Of a stretch of DNA of 9,605 nt, positions 5,891-9,605 are shown in pieces (positions within the stretch are counted from its first letter, which is position 1; the number at the start of each line of letters is the position of its first letter). The position numbers and the translations under genes were made by a program. Under the pieces are notes generated by a model that searched no databases, had not been told where the DNA came from, and saw only the letters and a list, made by a program, of their open reading frames with translations. The stretch covers positions 1-9,605 of the forward strand of contig JAKLPX010000375.1 in NCBI GenBank assembly GCA_022013635.1, read 5' to 3'. The stretch comes from Candidatus Delongbacteria bacterium. GTDB taxonomy: Bacteria; UBA4055.

Positions 5891-8437
5891 ATGAAACTGA
5901 AAAATTTTTATGTGAAGCCGATAGTGCCCGAATCGCTTAAACCTCTCTATGAGATATCTTATAATATGTGGTCAACCTGGGATAAAGAAGCCGAAAGATT
6001 ATTCAGAAGAACAAATCCGGAGCTTTTTAGGGAAGTTAGACATAATCCAGTTGAGTTTTTGCATAGATTATCTTTTGAGGATATGGAAAATCTTTCAAAG
6101 GACAACGGTTTTTTGTACGAGCTTGATAAAGTGTATGATAAATACAAAAGATATATAAGCTTCGAAGGTTATTATACCGACAAAAACGGGGTTGACATTC
6201 CTGCAGATAAAAATAATATAATCGCATATTTTTCGATGGAATTCGGCATGCATGAGGCTATCGCAATATATTCGGGCGGATTAGGCGTCTTGGCTGGCGA
6301 TTATCTGAAAGCCGCGTCAGATATTGGTATTCCTTTGTACGGAATAGGATTACTTTACACTTACGGTTATATGAACCAGAGAATAGCTATTGACGGATTA
6401 CAGCAGGAAGAATATCTGGAAAATAAGTGGTACCTGAAGCCGATCAAAGAAACAGTTGATGATGCTGGAGAGCCTTTACTCTTCCCTATGAAAATCAAGT
6501 GTCAGAACATCTGGATAAAAATCTGGGAGATAGATGTCGGAAAAATAAAACTGTATCTTCTTGACACAAATATTCCCCAGAATGACTTAACTGCCCGCTG
6601 TATTACCGATCACCTCTATATTGCCGACAAGCATTTAAGGATACAGCAGGAAATTATTTTGGGGCAGGGCGGTATGAAAGCTCTTGATCTTTTGGGAATA
6701 AAACCGAGGGTATTTCATCTGAACGAGGGTCATTCCGCATTTTTAATCATTGAAAGAATGAAGAAGCTGATGCTTGATCAGAAAATGTCATTTGAAAAAG
6801 CAAAGCAGCTGATCATTCAATCAACGGTTTTTACTACTCATACGCCTGTGATTGAGGGAAACGAACATTTCGACGAGAGTTTCATTAGAGAATATTTCAG
6901 GGAAGACATTGATTCTTTGGGAATAACAATGGACAGATTTCTTCAGTGCGGAAAAGTTGACGGCTCAAGAATCTTCTGGCTGCCGATATTCGCCATCAAA
7001 TATTCGAAATTCAGAAACGGAGTTTCCAAACTTCACGGAAAAGTATCAAGACAAATGTGGAAGGATATTTTCCCGTACATGCACGATGATGAAGTTCCTA
7101 TTGATTTCGTTACGAACGGAGTTCATCTTCAAACATGGCTTAGTACCGAGATCACTTATCTTTTCGACAGATATTTAGGCCCCGACTATATGCATAAAGC
7201 CACAAACAAACAATTATGGGATAATATTTCAGTCATTCCGAATAACGAGATATGGGAAGCTCATAAAAGAAGAAAAGAACAACTGATTACTTTTGTAAGA
7301 AAGAAGATCGTTAAGACACTGCAAAGAAGAGGGGCACCGGCAAAAAGTATCAAAAGAGCATCGAATGTTCTCAATCCGCAGTTTCTGACAATTGGTTTTG
7401 CAAGGAGATTTGCGACATATAAGAGAGCCAATCTTTTACTTCAGGATATTGAAAGATTAAAGAATATTTTAACTAATCCTCAAAGACCTGTTCAGATCAT
7501 ATTTGCCGGAAAAGCCCATCCTGCTGATATTGCAGGGAAGACGATTATTAAAGATATTCTGAATTTTGCGGTTGAGCACGATCTTGAAAATCATATCGTT
7601 TTCGTAGAAGATTACGATATAGATATCGCCCGCCACATGGTTCAAGGCGTTGATGTCTGGCTGAATAATCCGATTAAACCTATGGAGGCAAGCGGCACAT
7701 CGGGAATCAAAGCCGGTATAAACGGCGTGCTTAACCTGAGCGTATTGGACGGATGGTGGCCGGAATGCTATAACGGTAAAAACGGCTGGGCAATCACGGC
7801 AGGTGATTTTTACAGCGATATGACCCTGAAAACTTCAGCCGAGGCTCAGCAGATATACGATCTTCTTGAGGAAGAAATTACCGAAAAATACTATGACAAA
7901 GGAGAAAGTTATTATCCCGAGGCATGGGTGGAAATGATGAAAAACTCAATTTTCACTGTAGGTAAAGGTTTTAACATGCACAGAATGCTGTCAGAGTATT
8001 TTAATAAATTCTATGCAAAAGAATTTAATAATCTTGATATCTTAGAGAAAAACAATTACAAAAAGATTGACGAGTTTATTGTTTTAAGTAAAATCTTCAA
8101 TGAAAAATGGCACAATATTTCAATTAAAGACGCTTTTGCAAGCACCGATTCACACAGAATAAATTCTTCCGAGAAATTCACTGTTGAAGTTTACGCATTT
8201 CTTGATAATGTCTCGCATGAAGATTTGTCAGTAGAACTGTTTTATTACCCCGATGCTGATAACTGCGAGATTATCAAACTTTCTTTTGTCGAGAGATATG
8301 CGGATAATGTGGCAAAATATACGGGTCAATTCAGTGTTGCGGGTTCAGGAGAGCAGGGTTATAACATTAGAGTCAGGCCCGAAAACGATTTCTTTTTTGA
8401 ACTGTATCCCGAATATGTAAAGTGGTTTGTTATATAA
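5891..8437 (+). CDS. glgP: Alpha-glucan (glycogen/maltodextrin) phosphorylase, GT35
   Basis: Releases glucose-1-phosphate from non-reducing ends of alpha-1,4-glucan with inorganic phosphate; PLP-dependent and cytosolic. The 848-residue product starts with a DUF3417-like N-terminal domain (about 10-115; LYEISYNMWSTWDKEA). The GT35 fold follows, with AYFSMEFGMHEAIAIYSGGLG and LAGDYLKAASDIG, FHLNEGHSAF (275-284), TTHTPVIEGNE, FVTNGVHLQTW and RFATYKRA. The PLP site is EASGTSGIKAG, with Lys607 expected to carry the cofactor, then LSVLDGWWPE. A beta-rich C-terminal tail ends FELYPEYVKWFVI. This is the bacterial/archaeal alpha-glucan phosphorylase subgroup (TIGR02094-like, as in Thermus and Thermotoga), about 850 residues. 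It lacks the allosteric layout of the animal enzyme. GGAGAG at 5879-5884 precedes the ATG. It is last in the operon and is followed by a strong hairpin. Substrate chain length (glycogen or maltodextrin) is unresolved. Confidence 0.95.
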   Translation: MKLKNFYVKPIVPESLKPLYEISYNMWSTWDKEAERLFRRTNPELFREVRHNPVEFLHRLSFEDMENLSKDNGFLYELDKVYDKYKRYISFEGYYTDKNGVDIPADKNNIIAYFSMEFGMHEAIAIYSGGLGVLAGDYLKAASDIGIPLYGIGLLYTYGYMNQRIAIDGLQQEEYLENKWYLKPIKETVDDAGEPLLFPMKIKCQNIWIKIWEIDVGKIKLYLLDTNIPQNDLTARCITDHLYIADKHLRIQQEIILGQGGMKALDLLGIKPRVFHLNEGHSAFLIIERMKKLMLDQKMSFEKAKQLIIQSTVFTTHTPVIEGNEHFDESFIREYFREDIDSLGITMDRFLQCGKVDGSRIFWLPIFAIKYSKFRNGVSKLHGKVSRQMWKDIFPYMHDDEVPIDFVTNGVHLQTWLSTEITYLFDRYLGPDYMHKATNKQLWDNISVIPNNEIWEAHKRRKEQLITFVRKKIVKTLQRRGAPAKSIKRASNVLNPQFLTIGFARRFATYKRANLLLQDIERLKNILTNPQRPVQIIFAGKAHPADIAGKTIIKDILNFAVEHDLENHIVFVEDYDIDIARHMVQGVDVWLNNPIKPMEASGTSGIKAGINGVLNLSVLDGWWPECYNGKNGWAITAGDFYSDMTLKTSAEAQQIYDLLEEEITEKYYDKGESYYPEAWVEMMKNSIFTVGKGFNMHRMLSEYFNKFYAKEFNNLDILEKNNYKKIDEFIVLSKIFNEKWHNISIKDAFASTDSHRINSSEKFTVEVYAFLDNVSHEDLSVELFYYPDADNCEIIKLSFVERYADNVAKYTGQFSVAGSGEQGYNIRVRPENDFFFELYPEYVKWFVI

Positions 8438-8445
8438 CTAAATTA

Positions 8446-8472
8446 AGAAACGGGTTTTAAAAACCCGTTTCT
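8446..8472. terminator. Perfect 13-bp inverted repeat between convergent genes, likely bidirectional terminator
   Basis: AGAAACGGGTTTT (8446-8458) and AAAACCCGTTTCT (8460-8472) are perfect reverse complements around a single A. The hairpin is about ten pairs including CGGG/CCCG, with an AT-rich loop. It begins 8 bases after the phosphorylase stop and lies 88 bases beyond the corA stop, so it can serve both converging transcripts. The plus-strand run after the stem is ATCCCCTTTTA, a poor U-tract, so it is not a textbook intrinsic terminator. Confidence 0.75.
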
Positions 8473-8559
8473 ATCCCCTTTTATTGAACCTTCTTATGTA
8501 AATATATGGTTAATTCTGAAATGAAACTGTGTTGCAGGTCACAAAAATAAAATCATATT

Positions 8560-9495
8560 TTATAGCCATTTCCTATAAATGAATATCAATATACCTAGAA
8601 ATACCGCAAGAACAGATATTCCCATAGTGATCAAAAAGGCATGCGCGGATGTCTGGAAAGGCAATTCGACATTCATTCCGTATATGCTCGATACAAGAGT
8701 CGGTATAGCTATTATGATCGTTATTGCAGTTAAGAATTTCATGACGATATTCAAGTTGTTTGAGATCAGAGACGAAAAAAATCTCATCATCTCGCCCAAA
8801 ATATTGCCGTAAATCTCAGCCATCTCAATCGCCTGTTTAATATCAATCGTGATATCCTCGAGAATATCGTCCTGTTCCTCATTCATAACGAATAATTTAC
8901 TTCTTTTCAATTTCTGGATCATTCTGTTATTGGAATTTAATGACGCAGTAAAAAGAATTAATGATTTATGCAGGTTAAATATCTGAACAAGGTCCTTTTC
9001 ATTCAATGTTTTAAGAATATCGCTTTCGATCTCACTTGCTTTGTGCCTCAATTGTTTCAGGTATTTTATATATAACTGATTCGTGCGGTTAAATATCTGA
9101 AGAATGGATGTAGTCCTGTCAGACGGATTGAATTTCTTGATCCTCTCGTTGATAAAATCGTTTATCAGATCGTTTTCCCTTGATGCCACAGTCAGCATAA
9201 AAGAATCTTTAATTACAATAATGCCCATAGGAATGGTCGTGAAACTCGAGCCTTCCTCATCCATATCGTGGATCGGTATCCTGGACAGAGCAATATAATT
9301 ATCGTCATCGATCTCCAGACGGGCAACTTCATCAATATCCAAAGGGTCAGTCAGAAAATCACGCGGAATATCAAATTTGTTAATCAAAAAATTAATCTCT
9401 TCGCCAGATGGATGAGTCAAATTAATCCAGCAATCCTTTTCGTAATCGTCTATCCTAACAAGTTTATCATCAGTATTTTTAAATATTTCAATCAT
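8560..9495 (-). CDS. corA: CorA-family magnesium/divalent-cation transporter
   Basis: Inner-membrane channel of the CorA family, normally a homopentamer carrying Mg2+ (also Co2+ or Ni2+). The 311-residue protein (E. coli CorA is 316) has a soluble acidic N-terminal domain (about 1-170) rich in Asp and Glu. A long helical region (about 130-245) would form the stalk. Two C-terminal membrane helices sit at about 250-272 and 286-306. The signature YGMN (272-275, followed by VELP) falls exactly at the end of the first helix, as the selectivity motif should. The C-terminus YRKWL is basic, as expected facing the cytoplasm. ATG at 9495 is preceded on the minus strand by GAAGGTG (9501-9507). It is convergent to the glucan operon and has no evident functional link. 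A related Zn2+ or Co2+ efflux role cannot be excluded from sequence. Confidence 0.93.
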   Translation of the reverse strand: MIEIFKNTDDKLVRIDDYEKDCWINLTHPSGEEINFLINKFDIPRDFLTDPLDIDEVARLEIDDDNYIALSRIPIHDMDEEGSSFTTIPMGIIVIKDSFMLTVASRENDLINDFINERIKKFNPSDRTTSILQIFNRTNQLYIKYLKQLRHKASEIESDILKTLNEKDLVQIFNLHKSLILFTASLNSNNRMIQKLKRSKLFVMNEEQDDILEDITIDIKQAIEMAEIYGNILGEMMRFFSSLISNNLNIVMKFLTAITIIIAIPTLVSSIYGMNVELPFQTSAHAFLITMGISVLAVFLGILIFIYRKWL

Positions 9496-9520
9496 GATAA
9501 CACCTTCGGTAACAACTTTT

Positions 9521-9551
9521 CAAAGGTAAATATAAATTATTAAACTTGCAA
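9521..9551 (-). promoter_or_regulatory. corA: Candidate corA promoter, Bacteroidota-like
   Basis: On the minus strand TTG (9549-9551) is followed after 20 bases by TACCTTTG (9521-9528). This fits the Bacteroidota primary-sigma pattern TTG, 19-21 bases, TAnnTTTG. The predicted start of transcription would be near 9514, giving a leader of about 20 bases that contains the GAAGGTG ribosome site at 9501-9507. The surroundings are very AT-rich, so chance matches are a real risk, and an overlapping sigma-70-like reading (TTGTGT, 18 bases, TTTAAT) is also possible. Confidence 0.45.
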
Positions 9552-9605
9552 GTATAAATTAAACACAAATTCTTCACCTTGACAGAGAAACAGAAAAAAC
9601 AATAA

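Noticed and set aside
8473..8559. Possible small RNA or small gene in the convergent intergenic stretch.
   Set aside because: It is under 100 bases, AT-rich, and has no open frame with a ribosome site and no second hairpin that I could find.
9579..9605. Plus-strand TTGACA at 9579-9584 as a -35 box for a gene beyond the window.
   Set aside because: The matching -10 position would begin at about 9602 and is cut off by the window end, so it cannot be tested; a single hexamer is weak evidence.
9496..9605. Mg2+-sensing riboswitch upstream of corA.
   Set aside because: The likely leader is about 20 bases and the whole visible upstream stretch is 110 bases, without paired elements resembling known Mg2+ leaders.

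Overview
The window is A+T-rich bacterial DNA. It is almost entirely coding and is dominated by one compact plus-strand operon for intracellular alpha-glucan (glycogen-like) metabolism. A convergent minus-strand gene for a CorA-type divalent-cation transporter follows. The five operon genes read in the same direction, with junctions of -4 to +17 bases, so they are very probably one transcript whose promoter lies upstream of the window.

Layout. Positions 1-1319 hold the 3' part of a GT-B glycosyltransferase resembling the glycogen-synthase group; its 5' end is cut by the window edge. Positions 1331-3364 encode a stand-alone amylo-alpha-1,6-glucosidase (GH133-type glycogen debranching enzyme). 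Positions 3361-4683 encode a second, unrelated-looking GT4/GT5-type glycosyltransferase. Positions 4680-5873 encode a short GH57 alpha-glucan-acting enzyme. Positions 5891-8437 encode an alpha-glucan phosphorylase (GT35) of the DUF3417-containing bacterial/archaeal type. A perfect 13-bp inverted repeat at 8446-8472 lies between the convergent genes and probably ends both transcripts. corA occupies 8560-9495 on the minus strand, with a promoter-like sequence at 9521-9551.

How the genes work together (inference from families). The two glycosyltransferases would elongate or build alpha-1,4-glucan. The phosphorylase would shorten outer chains to glucose-1-phosphate, the debranching enzyme would remove alpha-1,6 stubs, and the GH57 enzyme would cut or rearrange chains. 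No ADP-glucose pyrophosphorylase or GH13 branching enzyme is visible here. None of the operon proteins shows a signal peptide, so the pathway appears cytosolic.

Organism. The debranching enzyme / GT4 / GH57 order is, from memory, typical of Bacteroidota and related FCB-group bacteria. The corA promoter fits the Bacteroidota TTG-N20-TAnnTTTG pattern. An FCB-type bacterium (Bacteroidota or a relative such as Cloacimonadota) is the best guess, at moderate to low confidence. The region looks like ordinary core metabolism: I saw no mobile elements, CRISPR arrays, tRNA or rRNA genes. The more interesting points are the divergent first glycosyltransferase, the presence of two different synthase-like enzymes, and the division of labour between the half-size debranching enzyme and the GH57 enzyme.
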